A stretch of 64,000 bases of DNA from CAZJVD01 sp964549505 (GCA_964549505.1 CAZJVD010000004.1:1-64000), one strand, 5' to 3'. Positions 25,524 to 34,733 are shown, counted from the stretch's first letter. Numbers and translations: made by a program. Notes: generated from the sequence alone by a model not told the origin.

Positions 25524-26217
25524 AGAGTTGGTACCCCATCCCTCGCACGCTTCGGAGATGAACCGGTTTTGTGGGATCGGGCTCTATCCAGCGTCGGATT
25601 TTAACGATGAAGTTGTCAATGGTTCTCTCGGAAGGAAACTCATCAGGATCCCAGACTTCATCTAAGATCTCGGAGCGACTTGTGACCTTTCCACGACGTT
25701 CGAAAAGAAAACGTAAAAGGGAGGCTTCTTTCTGACTCATGGAAACTCGTTCACCATGGGCTTCGATTTCCATACGGTCAAACCAAACGAGAGCTTCGCC
25801 GATCGCGAGTCCTTGCGCCGGATTCGGAAGCGCGCGCAGTAACTGTGCACGACGGATCACATTCTGAACGCGCAGAAGCAGTTCTTTGAGATGAAACGGT
25901 TTGCCGATGTAGTCTTCGGCGCCTAGCTCCAGTCCTTCAATCCGGTCTTCGGGGCGTGAAAGTGCGGTCAGAAAAACAAAAGCCGTTCCGGGTGCCTGTG
26001 CGCGGAGGCTGCGCGCAAGATCAAATCCGCTCCCGTCCGGCAAACCTACGTCGATCAAAGCAAGGTCGAAACGGCTGTTTTTGAAAAGAGTTTCCGATTC
26101 TTGCCGTGTGCGGGCCCATGTGACGTCGTAGCCTGCGTCCTTGAGGCGTTCGGCGAGCGTGGCGCCGAGATTCGGCTCGTCTTCGATGATCAAGACGCGT
26201 TCGTCTCTTTTATCCAT
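25507..26217 (-). CDS. OmpR/PhoB-type response regulator within the haem operon
   Basis: A 236-residue regulator. The receiver has the acidic pair E12/D13, the phosphoacceptor D56 (LALIDVGLPD), T84 and K106 (GKPFHL). A winged-helix DNA-binding domain occupies about 135-236 (RRGKVTSRSEILDEVW, RTIDNFIVKIRRWIE, VRGMGYQL). The ATG at 26217 is used because it is the first start giving a normal receiver; an upstream extension lies inside the kinase gene. It overlaps the kinase by 8 bp and hemE by 17 bp. Likely controls haem genes or responds to haem or iron status; this is inferred from position only. Confidence 0.9.
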   Translation of the reverse strand: MDKRDERVLIIEDEPNLGATLAERLKDAGYDVTWARTRQESETLFKNSRFDLALIDVGLPDGSGFDLARSLRAQAPGTAFVFLTALSRPEDRIEGLELGAEDYIGKPFHLKELLLRVQNVIRRAQLLRALPNPAQGLAIGEALVWFDRMEIEAHGERVSMSQKEASLLRFLFERRGKVTSRSEILDEVWDPDEFPSERTIDNFIVKIRRWIEPDPTKPVHLRSVRGMGYQLYESTL

Positions 26218-27175
26218 GCCTGACACCACCACTGACACCGCGTGGAAACACGAGTCGGGATAGAAACCCGACGTGTGGTGGAAACTCCGCGACACCGCCC
26301 ATACGTTGCATCAGGGCGCGCACCAGATAAAGTCCCACACCGCTGCCGCGCGAATGCTCGCCCTTATAAAAAAGTTTTCCGAGGTCGTGACGGTTTCCTG
26401 AAAACCCACTGCCGTCGTCTTTCACGGTGACCTCGAGACCGTTCTGAAGCTCACGGCCGGAAACGTGGATCTGAATCGGGCTGCGGCCACCGTGCCGAAT
26501 CGAATTCTCGATGAGGTTCTTGAAAATCATCTGAAGCGCCAAGCGATCGCCGTCTACTTCGTACGAGCGCAGTGTGGAGTCGACCGTGATCTGAGTCGTT
26601 CCTGAGACCTCGAACCGGCGACTGAGCCGATCGAGCACGGGCCCCAGTTCAACGGTTTCACGAACGAGCGATCCGCCACCTTCGACGCGCGCAAGTTCGA
26701 GCATACGCTCCACTTCGTTTTCAAGACGTGTCGTGTCCTCGAGGAGGCGCTTGAGTTCTTCGCGGCCGGCACTCGCATCGGACTTCTCCGCAAGCGTTTC
26801 GGCTTGGAGCCTGATGCTGGTCAGCGGAGTTTTGAGTTCGTGCGTGACGGACGCAAAAAACGAGCGCATGGCTCGTGACCGTCGCCACTCCCGCACCGTC
26901 AATGAAACGAGCCAGAGCGCAAGACCGACGAGCAAAACAACAAACGTTGTAAACTCCCAAAAGATCATCCGTTCACTTCGAACGAGATCGATACCGCGTG
27001 TGATACCGAGTTCACGCTCAAGACGCGCGATGTGTGCCGCCTGATGGTCGATGAGCCAAGTCCACCAGATACCCAGTGCGAGAGCCAAGCTGATCCATAG
27101 CGCCCAAAGCGCTGAGTACCAGCCTACTTTCTTAGCCGGCCTTACTTCTTTTGCCTGCGAAGTGCGCGTTCCCAT
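26210..27175 (-). CDS. Sensor histidine kinase within the haem operon
   Basis: A 321-residue kinase. TM1 lies at about 19-41, a short extracytoplasmic loop of about 28 residues, and TM2 at about 71-92; there is no HAMP or PAS domain. The H-box SVTHELKTPLTS has H112, the N-box is FKNLIENSIRHG, and the G-boxes are DDGSGF and GSGVGLYL. The very small sensor loop suggests sensing within or at the membrane, or through a partner. It overlaps hemL by 34 bp and its cognate regulator by 8 bp. Confidence 0.92.
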   Translation of the reverse strand: MGTRTSQAKEVRPAKKVGWYSALWALWISLALALGIWWTWLIDHQAAHIARLERELGITRGIDLVRSERMIFWEFTTFVVLLVGLALWLVSLTVREWRRSRAMRSFFASVTHELKTPLTSIRLQAETLAEKSDASAGREELKRLLEDTTRLENEVERMLELARVEGGGSLVRETVELGPVLDRLSRRFEVSGTTQITVDSTLRSYEVDGDRLALQMIFKNLIENSIRHGGRSPIQIHVSGRELQNGLEVTVKDDGSGFSGNRHDLGKLFYKGEHSRGSGVGLYLVRALMQRMGGVAEFPPHVGFLSRLVFPRGVSGGVRHG

Positions 27176-28473
27176 ACTTCTATCGTTCGGTCGACGGTGC
27201 TGTTCGAATGTGCCGTGGACAGAAATCCAACCTCAAAAGCCGACGGCGCAAAATAGACACCGTCATTGAGACAATCTCCATACAATGCGCGAAACTTATC
27301 TTTGTGCACTGACGGTATCTCTTGGGGCCGTCGGACAACAAGATCGCCACTCGTCGGTGTTCCGAAGACCGGCCAAAATATCGAGCCTTGGCGTTGGACA
27401 CGAAGTTCAAAGCCAAGCGTCGCGGCTAGGTCACGGTTGCTTTCAATCCCCTGTGCCAAGCGTTCGGTCAGGCGCTCAAGCTCGACGTACGGTGGATCTC
27501 GCATTAACTTTCGAAGGGTTGTAAGTCCGGCGGCCATAGCGACAGGATTTCCTGACAGTGTCCCAGCTTGATAAACGGTTCCAACGGGCGCCACGAGTTC
27601 CATGAGATCCCGTCGTCCGCCATAAGCACCGACTGGAAACCCGCCACCAATGATTTTTCCGTACGTGACGAGGTCAGGTCGAATACCTGTTTTCTCCGCC
27701 ATTCCACCAAACCCAAGTCTAAATCCCGAGATCACCTCGTCAAAGATAAGAAGCGCGCCGTGAGCCGCGGTGAGATCGCGCAGTCCTTTGAGAAAGGACT
27801 GCGTTTGCGGGAGAAGACCGAAGTTCGCCGGCAGAGGTTCAATGATGACGGCTGCGATCTCTTTTCCGTGTGTCGCAAAAATATCCTGAACGGCACTCAG
27901 GTCACGCAGTGGCGCGACGAGTGTTCGTCCCGCTGTTTCCGCTGAGACACCTGCGCTATCGGGCTCCGCCTGTTCGGCAAGACCTGAACCGGCACGGACC
28001 AAGAGTGCGTCGACGTGGCCATGGTAACAGCCATCGAATTTCAAAACGCGAGATCGTCCTGTGGCTGCGCGCGCGAGTCGAAGCGCGCTCATCACCGCCT
28101 CGGTACCTGAGTTTACAAAGCGAATCTGTTCGACCCATGACAATCGCCGTGTGATCAGCTCCGCAAGTTCGAGTGATGTCGCTTCGCAAGCGCCATAAGT
28201 CCAACCTCGTTCGATCGCGGCGATGACACTCTCTTTGACCTCGGGATCTTGATGTCCGAACGGCAGAGGTCCCCACGACAGGCAATAGTCGATGAAACGT
28301 TTTCCTTCGATGTCGGTGAGTTCCGCCCCCCGTGCTGACTCGATGAATCTTGGTGTGAGGCCGACGCCACGAAAACTTCTCACTGGAGAATGCACGCCGC
28401 CGGGGATCACGCGTTTGGCGCGTTCAAAAAGAGTGTCGTTGGTATCGTCGGTGTCGTGAAGAATCTCGTTCAT
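27142..28473 (-). CDS. hemL: Glutamate-1-semialdehyde 2,1-aminomutase
   Basis: A 443-residue class III aminotransferase. IPGGVHSPVRSF at the N-terminus, YHGHVDALLVRAGSG, LIFDEVISGFR and the PLP lysine in TYGKIIGGGFPVGAYGG are all HemL hallmarks. It makes 5-aminolevulinate in the C5 pathway from the product of HemA. The ATG at 28473 overlaps the hemB stop by 4 bp; an upstream extension would lie inside hemB. Confidence 0.96.
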   Translation of the reverse strand: MNEILHDTDDTNDTLFERAKRVIPGGVHSPVRSFRGVGLTPRFIESARGAELTDIEGKRFIDYCLSWGPLPFGHQDPEVKESVIAAIERGWTYGACEATSLELAELITRRLSWVEQIRFVNSGTEAVMSALRLARAATGRSRVLKFDGCYHGHVDALLVRAGSGLAEQAEPDSAGVSAETAGRTLVAPLRDLSAVQDIFATHGKEIAAVIIEPLPANFGLLPQTQSFLKGLRDLTAAHGALLIFDEVISGFRLGFGGMAEKTGIRPDLVTYGKIIGGGFPVGAYGGRRDLMELVAPVGTVYQAGTLSGNPVAMAAGLTTLRKLMRDPPYVELERLTERLAQGIESNRDLAATLGFELRVQRQGSIFWPVFGTPTSGDLVVRRPQEIPSVHKDKFRALYGDCLNDGVYFAPSAFEVGFLSTAHSNSTVDRTIEVWERALRRQKK

Positions 28474-29477
28474 GTGTGTAACCACTCCCGCGCGAACCGT
28501 GCGCCGTAAGTCAGAACCATCGAAGCACCAGCCCGAAAAAACGATGTCCAAGCTTCGCAGTGCGCTTCGGGTCCACGCATCAGTCCTTGGTTCGCCATCG
28601 TTTCGATCGCTCCGTACTCGCCGCTGACTTCGTATACGGCAAACGGCTTCTCGATCGACTGACTCAGACGGTAGAGTACGTCAAGATAAGGTAAGCCTGG
28701 TTTCACCATCAAGATATCGGCGCCTTCGTCGGCGTCGCGCTGGGCTGCCTGAAGCGCATCGCGAAACGAAGCCGGATCAATCTGATAGGTCGCTCGATCC
28801 TTTAGTGTCTCAGGTAATGTCTGAGGCTTGGGTGCGGAGTCCGCAGCAGCACGAAACGGCCCGTAAAAGCGCGAATGAAATTTAGCGGCGTAACTTAATA
28901 GAACGGTCTGCTCGAATCCTTTTGAGTCGAGCAGCGATCGGATCGCGCCCACGCGTCCATCCATCATGTCACTGGGGGCGACGCAATCCGCGCCGGCTTG
29001 TGCGTAGGCGAGCGCTGCTTCGGCCAAAATCTCGACGGACGCGCCGTTGTCGATATGATCCCCTTCGATCACGCCACAGTGACCATGGCTGGTGTAGCTG
29101 CAGAGACAGACGTCGACCGCGAGCCAAAGATCGTGTCCGAACGCGCGCTTGAGTGCCGCGATCGTGTCGGTTGCGAACGCAAACTGTGCAGGCTTCTCAG
29201 CTTTTTCGTTCGGTACACCAAAGAGAATAAACTTTTCGACACCGCGTTCGAGGTCAGCCTCGGTCTGTCGAATCAAGGATTCGCGCGTCTCGCGATACAC
29301 GCCGGTGAGCGTCGGCACAGGTTCCCTGTCTTTGATTCCATCGACTGCGAAAACAGGTTGGATGAGTTTCTTCGACGAAACCACGACATCCGCAACGAGA
29401 TCGCGCGTGTGACGGCTGAGTCGCAAGCGGCGTAAGTCTATTTTCGGATTCACGTTGAGATTTACGTGCGAACCCAT
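28470..29477 (-). CDS. hemB: Delta-aminolevulinic acid dehydratase (porphobilinogen synthase)
   Basis: A 335-residue enzyme. The zinc-site cysteines appear in DVCLCSYTSHGHCG, the type seen in zinc-dependent HemB. The Schiff-base lysines are in YAAKFHSRFYGPF and MVKPGLPYLD. It condenses two ALA to porphobilinogen. The ATG at 29477 is preferred over a TTG three codons upstream because AGAGG lies about 9 bases before it. It overlaps the hemC stop by 16 bp. Confidence 0.95.
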   Translation of the reverse strand: MGSHVNLNVNPKIDLRRLRLSRHTRDLVADVVVSSKKLIQPVFAVDGIKDREPVPTLTGVYRETRESLIRQTEADLERGVEKFILFGVPNEKAEKPAQFAFATDTIAALKRAFGHDLWLAVDVCLCSYTSHGHCGVIEGDHIDNGASVEILAEAALAYAQAGADCVAPSDMMDGRVGAIRSLLDSKGFEQTVLLSYAAKFHSRFYGPFRAAADSAPKPQTLPETLKDRATYQIDPASFRDALQAAQRDADEGADILMVKPGLPYLDVLYRLSQSIEKPFAVYEVSGEYGAIETMANQGLMRGPEAHCEAWTSFFRAGASMVLTYGARFAREWLHT

Positions 29478-30982
29478 TTTTTCCAATCCTCTCTCGATAC
29501 GAACGTGAAACAGGACAAACCATCGCGTTCGAACGCGGTAGCGGTTTTTCCGGGGCCTGTGCAGTGGGTGGCGCCTGAAGGAACGACGTCCCTAAACGCT
29601 TGAAACTGCGAGAAGCTCGTCCAGAAAAAGCACCGAGCTCGTTTTAGTCTTCCGATTGTAGAGCTGTCACGGGAAAAGGTCACTCGATAGGTGCTGCGAA
29701 TGCGGTCGCTTCGACGATCGGACCATTCGCTTGCGGCCGCTTCGTGCGTGAGGATGACCCAGTCCGTCCATGCCGGAAGCTTCAAGAGCGGCTCGTTGAC
29801 GAGTAGCATTAGTTCGTCGGCACCGAGGCCATCGCTCGAGCCCTCAACCCAGAAGCCACGATCGGCGAGCTTTTTCCAGGTCGCCGAACCCGCTGCGAAA
29901 AATCGATTAGAATGGGAAGGCTCCAGGGTCTGAGCCGCGCGCGCGTTTGAAACAAAAACCGTTTCACCGCTGAGAGCGACCATAGAATCCGAAAAGGTTT
30001 CAGGATCCCCGCGAACGTCGCCACCGTCCCAAAGCACGTCCTCGCTGAAACGATTTTTCAAGGACGGAGGACGCTCGAGGCGCCATTCGTCAATCGTTTC
30101 GCCACGAAGACTTTTTCCAAGAGTTCGAACGACGTTACCCAAACGGGGATGTGTGAACGCGTGAGCGCCGAAGCGCTGGTGACAGCCTCCGCCCCACTTT
30201 TCGAGTTCAGCGCGCTCCGTTCGTACGGATGCTTCCGTCGTAGGATCATGCAGTTTCGCGATCATCGCGCGCACCTCACTGGCGTCGCTTCGGCACTCGA
30301 TCGCTAGGGCGCCCTGTCCCGGAGCGCTGGGACTGATACTCGTCGGAACGACCATGATCTTCGTGTCTCCGAGAAGCGCACGCATGCTGTCGGCGTGCTC
30401 GGGGCTTTGAAAAAGACGTGAGACCCCTGCAAGCGCAAGGACGACACCATCAAGAGCGCGCGGAGAGTTTGCGGGCTCTTTGAGGCGCAGCAGTCGGGAG
30501 TTCACGTTTCCGCGGATCTCGAGCCAGAGCATTTCAGGGCGCGAACCCTCTCCGTTGGCCGGAAAAGCCCAGTTCAAGAATCCCGGAAGGTTTTCCAGTC
30601 GGCGTGGCGAGCTCGTGCCGATCCGGAGGCGTTTCTCGGCCAAGCGATCGGTCCGAAACAAAATCATATCGTGCGCCAGCGCACGCTTTGGAATCCCAGC
30701 CAAGACCAACTCTTTCGGTCGATCCAAACTCAAGTCTTTCAAGGAGTGCACAGCGAGATCTGCTTGTCCGTCGATCAAAGCGCGGTCGAGTTCAGCCGTG
30801 AAAAATTCTTTTCCTTCGATCTTACTCAGCGGGACATCTTGGATGCGGTCGCCCTGCGTTTCGATGGGCACGAGCTCCACCGTCGTACCGGGATTCGCTT
30901 TTTCGAGTGCGGCGGCGACCCAGCGACTCTGGGTCATCGCAAGCCAGGATCGCCGTGTCGCTAAGCGAAGTCGTGAGGCCAA
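29462..30982 (-). CDS. hemC: Hydroxymethylbilane synthase with C-terminal uroporphyrinogen-III synthase-like domain
   Basis: A 506-residue fusion. Residues about 1-300 are HemC: LRLATRRSWLAMTQS, ETQGDR, FTAELDRALIDGQADLAVHS, EIRGNVNSRL, SPSAPGQGALAIE and the dipyrromethane-cofactor cysteine in GGGCHQRFGAHA. The remaining 200 residues carry HemD-like landmarks: TVFVSNARA, AAGSATWKKLADRGF, FWTSFSQFQAF and CTGPGKTATAFERDGL. Together they would make preuroporphyrinogen and close it to uroporphyrinogen III. HemD is always divergent, so the second assignment is less certain. The TTG at 30982 has GGGAGGAG upstream and overlaps the hemA end by 22 bp; it is chosen over an unsupported start at 31057. 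Confidence 0.85.
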   Translation of the reverse strand: MASRLRLATRRSWLAMTQSRWVAAALEKANPGTTVELVPIETQGDRIQDVPLSKIEGKEFFTAELDRALIDGQADLAVHSLKDLSLDRPKELVLAGIPKRALAHDMILFRTDRLAEKRLRIGTSSPRRLENLPGFLNWAFPANGEGSRPEMLWLEIRGNVNSRLLRLKEPANSPRALDGVVLALAGVSRLFQSPEHADSMRALLGDTKIMVVPTSISPSAPGQGALAIECRSDASEVRAMIAKLHDPTTEASVRTERAELEKWGGGCHQRFGAHAFTHPRLGNVVRTLGKSLRGETIDEWRLERPPSLKNRFSEDVLWDGGDVRGDPETFSDSMVALSGETVFVSNARAAQTLEPSHSNRFFAAGSATWKKLADRGFWVEGSSDGLGADELMLLVNEPLLKLPAWTDWVILTHEAAASEWSDRRSDRIRSTYRVTFSRDSSTIGRLKRARCFFWTSFSQFQAFRDVVPSGATHCTGPGKTATAFERDGLSCFTFVSREDWKKWVRT

Positions 30983-31941
30983 GCGTACAACTCCTCCCAG
31001 CCCGAGTGATCGTTCGCGTGGGCTTGCAGAATTCGAAAGCGTGCTTTTTCCAAACAAGCCATGCGCGCACGTTTCGCGGCTTCGGTGCGAACCTCGTCAC
31101 CGCGCGACCGTTCGGCGAAAACATCGGACAAAAACTTCGCGTTGGAGAGTGTGGCCCAAGCGCCGGCTTCGGCCTTTGCATGAACCCCGAGATGGAGATG
31201 GGAACTGCGTGCGAGGGACGCTTCAGCAAGACGACGCAGTTCCACGCGCGCGTCGTCAGACACACTGTCGGGCACGCATGCGATCATATGGTGATGCGTT
31301 TTGAGAGCGGTCGCCGTTTCACCCGTGTCGGCGGTCCATCGCACATGGGCATACTCGGGAACCTGAAACTTTTCTCGAAGTTTTTCGAGGCGCTCGGAGT
31401 TGCGGTTGCAAACGGTTAACGAGAATCCTGAAAAGTATGGAATCACCGATTCCGCGAGCGCTCCCGCCCCCAAAATCACAACGGACTCGCCGTCGCTGGG
31501 TTGCGCGAGTTTTCGTGCGATCGTTCCGTAGGACTGACCGCCGTGATTCTGAAGAAAATGCGTTCGGATCTCTTTGATGTCCTCGAAGATCTTCTGAAAG
31601 TAAGATCCCCAGACTTTCCGGCGTTCGGCGTCGTTTTCAAGCCGATGCACGAACGCTGCGCGCATCTGTGATTGGATCTCGGTTTCACCAAAGAGTTCGC
31701 TCTCGAGCCCGGCGCCGAGCCGAACGAGAAACTCATACGCTTCTGTGCCATGAAATCGCGTCCAACCGAGACGCAGGGCCATGGGCCCGGGCGCGACGAT
31801 GACCGAGCGCAGACACGTGTCGAGGACGAGATCGTGACTCACTCCAGCGCTGCCAGCCGGCCCGTTCGGAGTATCGGGGGCTGCGGTCTCATCCGCCTTG
31901 AGTCGCTGAAGAATCGTGATGTTTTTCCAATTCAAAACCAT
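30961..31941 (-). CDS. hemA: Divergent glutamyl-tRNA reductase
   Basis: A 326-residue protein, shorter than the usual 410-450. The catalytic cysteine is in LDTCLRS (usual form TCNR), followed by RLGAGLESELFGETEIQSQMRAAF, which matches the GluTR helix that normally reads GLDSxxxGExQI. SVVILGAGALAES is the NADPH-binding loop. The C-terminal dimerisation domain is short. First gene of the haem run, so it should start the C5 pathway (Glu-tRNA to glutamate semialdehyde). A TATACT on the minus strand (31953-31958) lies only 11 bases before the ATG, so the leader would be very short. Confidence 0.82.
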   Translation of the reverse strand: MVLNWKNITILQRLKADETAAPDTPNGPAGSAGVSHDLVLDTCLRSVIVAPGPMALRLGWTRFHGTEAYEFLVRLGAGLESELFGETEIQSQMRAAFVHRLENDAERRKVWGSYFQKIFEDIKEIRTHFLQNHGGQSYGTIARKLAQPSDGESVVILGAGALAESVIPYFSGFSLTVCNRNSERLEKLREKFQVPEYAHVRWTADTGETATALKTHHHMIACVPDSVSDDARVELRRLAEASLARSSHLHLGVHAKAEAGAWATLSNAKFLSDVFAERSRGDEVRTEAAKRARMACLEKARFRILQAHANDHSGWEELYAWPHDFA

Positions 31942-31988
31942 CGGGTCTTAGAAGTATAAGATAGGGATCAGGGACGTTTGTCAGTTCA

Positions 31989-32744
31989 ATGTCACGAAAC
32001 ACAGAGCAAATGAGATCAGTTATCATTTTTCCGGACGGCGCTTCGAGTGGCAATCCTGGGCCGGGTGGCTGGGGCGCTGTTCTCGTAGGGATTCTTAATC
32101 CGTCCGATCGTCAAGAGTCTGTCGCAGAAGTGGTGGAATTGGGCGGCGGTGGTGCGGGTGTGACCAACAATCAGATGGAACTGAAAGCAGCGCTCGAGGG
32201 ACTTCGCGAGGCCTCCCGTCGTGGCTTGAAGCGCGTGACCGTCGCTAGCGATTCGAGTTACGTGATCCAGGGGGCGACCAAGTTCATCAGCAATTGGAAA
32301 CGACGTGGTTGGACGACTCAACAAGGTGAGCCTGTAAAAAATCAGGACCTCTGGAACGAACTCGATGCCGTTCTCTCAGATGTCGAAGTCGAATGGTACC
32401 GCGTTCGTGGGCATGCGAACGTTCCGGGTAACGAACGCGCCGATGCGATTGCGGTGGCGTTTTCAAGAGGCGAGCGTCCACGCCTGTTTTCGGGCGCGCT
32501 CTCGGCGTACGCCGTTGCGGAAATCGGGATGTTGCCAAAACCTCTCCCGCCGCCTGGCCAGAGCAAGGAAAAAGAATTCTATGTGAGTTATGTCAACGGT
32601 AAACTCGAGCGCCATGCCACTTGGCCGGAGTGTCAGAACCGTGTGCATGGTACCCGCGGAGCCAAATACAAAAAAGTTCGTGGTGAAGAAGAACTCGAGC
32701 GCGTGCTCAAGAGTTGGGGTGTTTCGGAAACGGGCTCCGATTGA
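31989..32744 (+). CDS. rnhA: Ribonuclease HI with C-terminal viroplasmin (RHBD) domain
   Basis: A 251-residue protein. RNase H acidic residues are visible in order: D16 (FPDGASSGNPG), Glu in NNQMELKAAL, Asp in VASDSSYVI and Asp in GNERADAIAV. After a linker (about 165-195), residues about 196-245 match the caulimovirus viroplasmin/RNase H-binding domain: FYVSYVNGKLERHATWPECQ and GTRGAKYKKV. This domain is usually N-terminal in RNases H1. The enzyme removes RNA from RNA-DNA hybrids, and the small domain should improve hybrid binding. Divergent from hemA across 47 bp. Confidence 0.9.
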   Translation: MSRNTEQMRSVIIFPDGASSGNPGPGGWGAVLVGILNPSDRQESVAEVVELGGGGAGVTNNQMELKAALEGLREASRRGLKRVTVASDSSYVIQGATKFISNWKRRGWTTQQGEPVKNQDLWNELDAVLSDVEVEWYRVRGHANVPGNERADAIAVAFSRGERPRLFSGALSAYAVAEIGMLPKPLPPPGQSKEKEFYVSYVNGKLERHATWPECQNRVHGTRGAKYKKVRGEEELERVLKSWGVSETGSD

Positions 32745-33667
32745 ACCCGAAGCGCGCTCTTGGTTTCATGGTTTTGGCGGGCGCTCTCTTTGGGATCATG
32801 GGTGTTTTCACAAAAGTGCTCGCTAAAGATCTGGACCACGCGCTCGTGGTTTTCTTTCGCGCTTTCGTCAATCTCCTCTTTGTGCTCGCGTTCTTGTTGC
32901 CCGCTGGCCTCTCGGTCTTTCGATCATCGCCCTGGGAACGTCGCATCCTCATCACGCGTGGAACGATGGGTTTCATCTCGCTCTACTGTTACTTCTTCGC
33001 GATTGAGTACATACCGTTTTCGTTAGCCGTTGTTCTCGGCGCCAGCGCGCCGTTTTTCGTGCGTGTTCTCGACGCCGTTTGGAATCGCCTGCGCGGTCGT
33101 ACGCCCAAGAAGAATTCCTGGTCTTATGTTTTTTTAGGCTTTATTGGACTCGCGATGGTCGTCAAACTCGACCCGCGTGCTTTCGACACCCACTGGACGG
33201 GTCGTTACAGCTGGGGCGTTGTTATGGGTACGCTCGCCGGGTTCTTCGCAGCATGTTCGTATCTCAGTATCGAACGCGTGGCTTCGCGCGTCCCCAATGA
33301 TCTGATTGTGTTTTACTTTGCGTTGATCGCGACCGTCGGTTCTGCTCCGCTGGCTCTTCCGCAGTTGAACTGGCAGGCTCCGCAGTTTGGACTTTCTGCC
33401 CTCACGATGCTGCGATTGCTGGCCATGGGTCTTGCCGGCGCTCTTGGTCAGAAGTCGATGACGTCAGCCTACCGGTTTGCGCCGGCGTCGTTCGTGAGTT
33501 TCATGGCGTTGATGACACCGGTCTTTGGTGTCGCTGGCGGTGTCGTCTTCCTCGACGAACGATTCGATGCTCTTCAGTGTTGGGGTGCCGCGGTCGTTGC
33601 GGTTGCATTGGCGGGGACATTGGGTGTTCTCAGGAAATTCTCGTTACCGCGCCGTACGTCGTCTTGA
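32741..33667 (+). CDS. EamA/DMT-family membrane transporter
   Basis: A 308-residue protein with about ten hydrophobic helices in two repeats, each of the EamA type (MVLAGALFGIMGVFTKVLAK in the first; AYRFAPASFVSFMALMTPVF in the second). The FLDER turn near the end is typical. These carriers usually export small metabolites. The TTG at 32741 overlaps the RNase H stop as TTGA, a 4-bp coupling; the next upstream start lies inside rnhA. Substrate unknown. Confidence 0.85.
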   Translation: MNPKRALGFMVLAGALFGIMGVFTKVLAKDLDHALVVFFRAFVNLLFVLAFLLPAGLSVFRSSPWERRILITRGTMGFISLYCYFFAIEYIPFSLAVVLGASAPFFVRVLDAVWNRLRGRTPKKNSWSYVFLGFIGLAMVVKLDPRAFDTHWTGRYSWGVVMGTLAGFFAACSYLSIERVASRVPNDLIVFYFALIATVGSAPLALPQLNWQAPQFGLSALTMLRLLAMGLAGALGQKSMTSAYRFAPASFVSFMALMTPVFGVAGGVVFLDERFDALQCWGAAVVAVALAGTLGVLRKFSLPRRTSS

Positions 33668-33698
33668 CATGATGCAGTATGAGTGTTAAATCGTCCGC

Positions 33699-34733
33699 AT
33701 GTTCGGGGTGTTTCAACTGTTGTTGTTGAGTATTTTGTCGATCGTACCGCCAGGCGGACTCGCGTTTGCGACCACTGGAACGGCCCCTCCGTCGAGTACC
33801 TGCGCCAATGCGGTAGGCCGCATGCAAACACATCCGTCGGACTCAGATTATTACTATAAGAGTATGCGCACCGGTAATGAGACAGCGCTTTTGCTCCTGC
33901 GGACGCGCTGGCCGTGGGAGAAGCTGTGGAGGCTCCCCGATCTAGTAGTTGCGAGCGCCTCGTTCGATGGTGATGTCGAAAAGAAGCTTGGGGCATTCAT
34001 GCTCGGAGAACGCGGGTTTTTTTGGAATTATAAGGCGAAGATGCTCACCGCATTCGCCGTGAGAGGAACCGATGAAACACGGCGCGCGGTTTTCATCGTG
34101 AACGAAGGACCGCATCTTTCGCCTCCTTTTGCAGTCCCACTCGATGCGAACGCTCCCGAGACTTCTTTGTTTGTGGCCGGTACTCCCTTGGATCTGTCAG
34201 CGTTTTCAAAACCTCCTGAAACGACGGACTTCGCGTTTTATGTTTTACAGAAGCGGCCGAATGGTGGTGTTGAATCTTTCATTCGTATTGATCAAAAAGC
34301 GTACAGGGACAGCCCGATGGACGAAAGTGGCCGAGACAGCCGTCGCGATGGCCGCGCGGTTCGCGTGGTTGAAGACAGTCCGCCTTACACAGTCGTGCCC
34401 GTGCCTCTGAACGAGGTGTTTACGTTAGGATCGTCCGTAGTCACGGTAGAACTGAGCATCGATGGTGCTGTTGCGATCGCTGAAGTCATGGGCAGCTACG
34501 TGCGTTTTCACATCATCGAAGGCGCTCGCGTGATGACGACAGAGACATTAGACCTAGCCGAGAGGATCTCTACTGTAAGCGCTAGTACGACGGTAGCGTT
34601 CGGTGGTGAAATCGAATCCCGCCAGGACGGAGGCTTTGTGGTCGAGGTTCCGTCTGGAGTACATTATTTGTCTTTCAAAGACGGACACGTGGATTCGCAT
34701 GAAAAGTATCGGGAACGGCCTGTCGGTCGCTAG
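33699..34733 (+). CDS. Secreted protein of unknown function (344 aa)
   Basis: A signal peptide spans about residues 1-24 (LLLLSILSIVPPGGLAFA). The mature part is beta-rich with many Val/Thr/Phe stretches and one cysteine early (STCANAV). No catalytic motif or repeat is recognised. It follows the DMT transporter by 31 bp and could be in its operon. The 140-bp gap after it has only a weak promoter-like pair for the next gene (TTGCAG at 34830, TACGAT at 34854). Confidence 0.6.
   Translation: MFGVFQLLLLSILSIVPPGGLAFATTGTAPPSSTCANAVGRMQTHPSDSDYYYKSMRTGNETALLLLRTRWPWEKLWRLPDLVVASASFDGDVEKKLGAFMLGERGFFWNYKAKMLTAFAVRGTDETRRAVFIVNEGPHLSPPFAVPLDANAPETSLFVAGTPLDLSAFSKPPETTDFAFYVLQKRPNGGVESFIRIDQKAYRDSPMDESGRDSRRDGRAVRVVEDSPPYTVVPVPLNEVFTLGSSVVTVELSIDGAVAIAEVMGSYVRFHIIEGARVMTTETLDLAERISTVSASTTVAFGGEIESRQDGGFVVEVPSGVHYLSFKDGHVDSHEKYRERPVGR

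Noticed and set aside
30480..31304. Plus-strand ORF of 274 codons over hemC/hemA
   Set aside because: Arg/Ser-rich shadow frame; both minus-strand genes have conserved motifs through the region.
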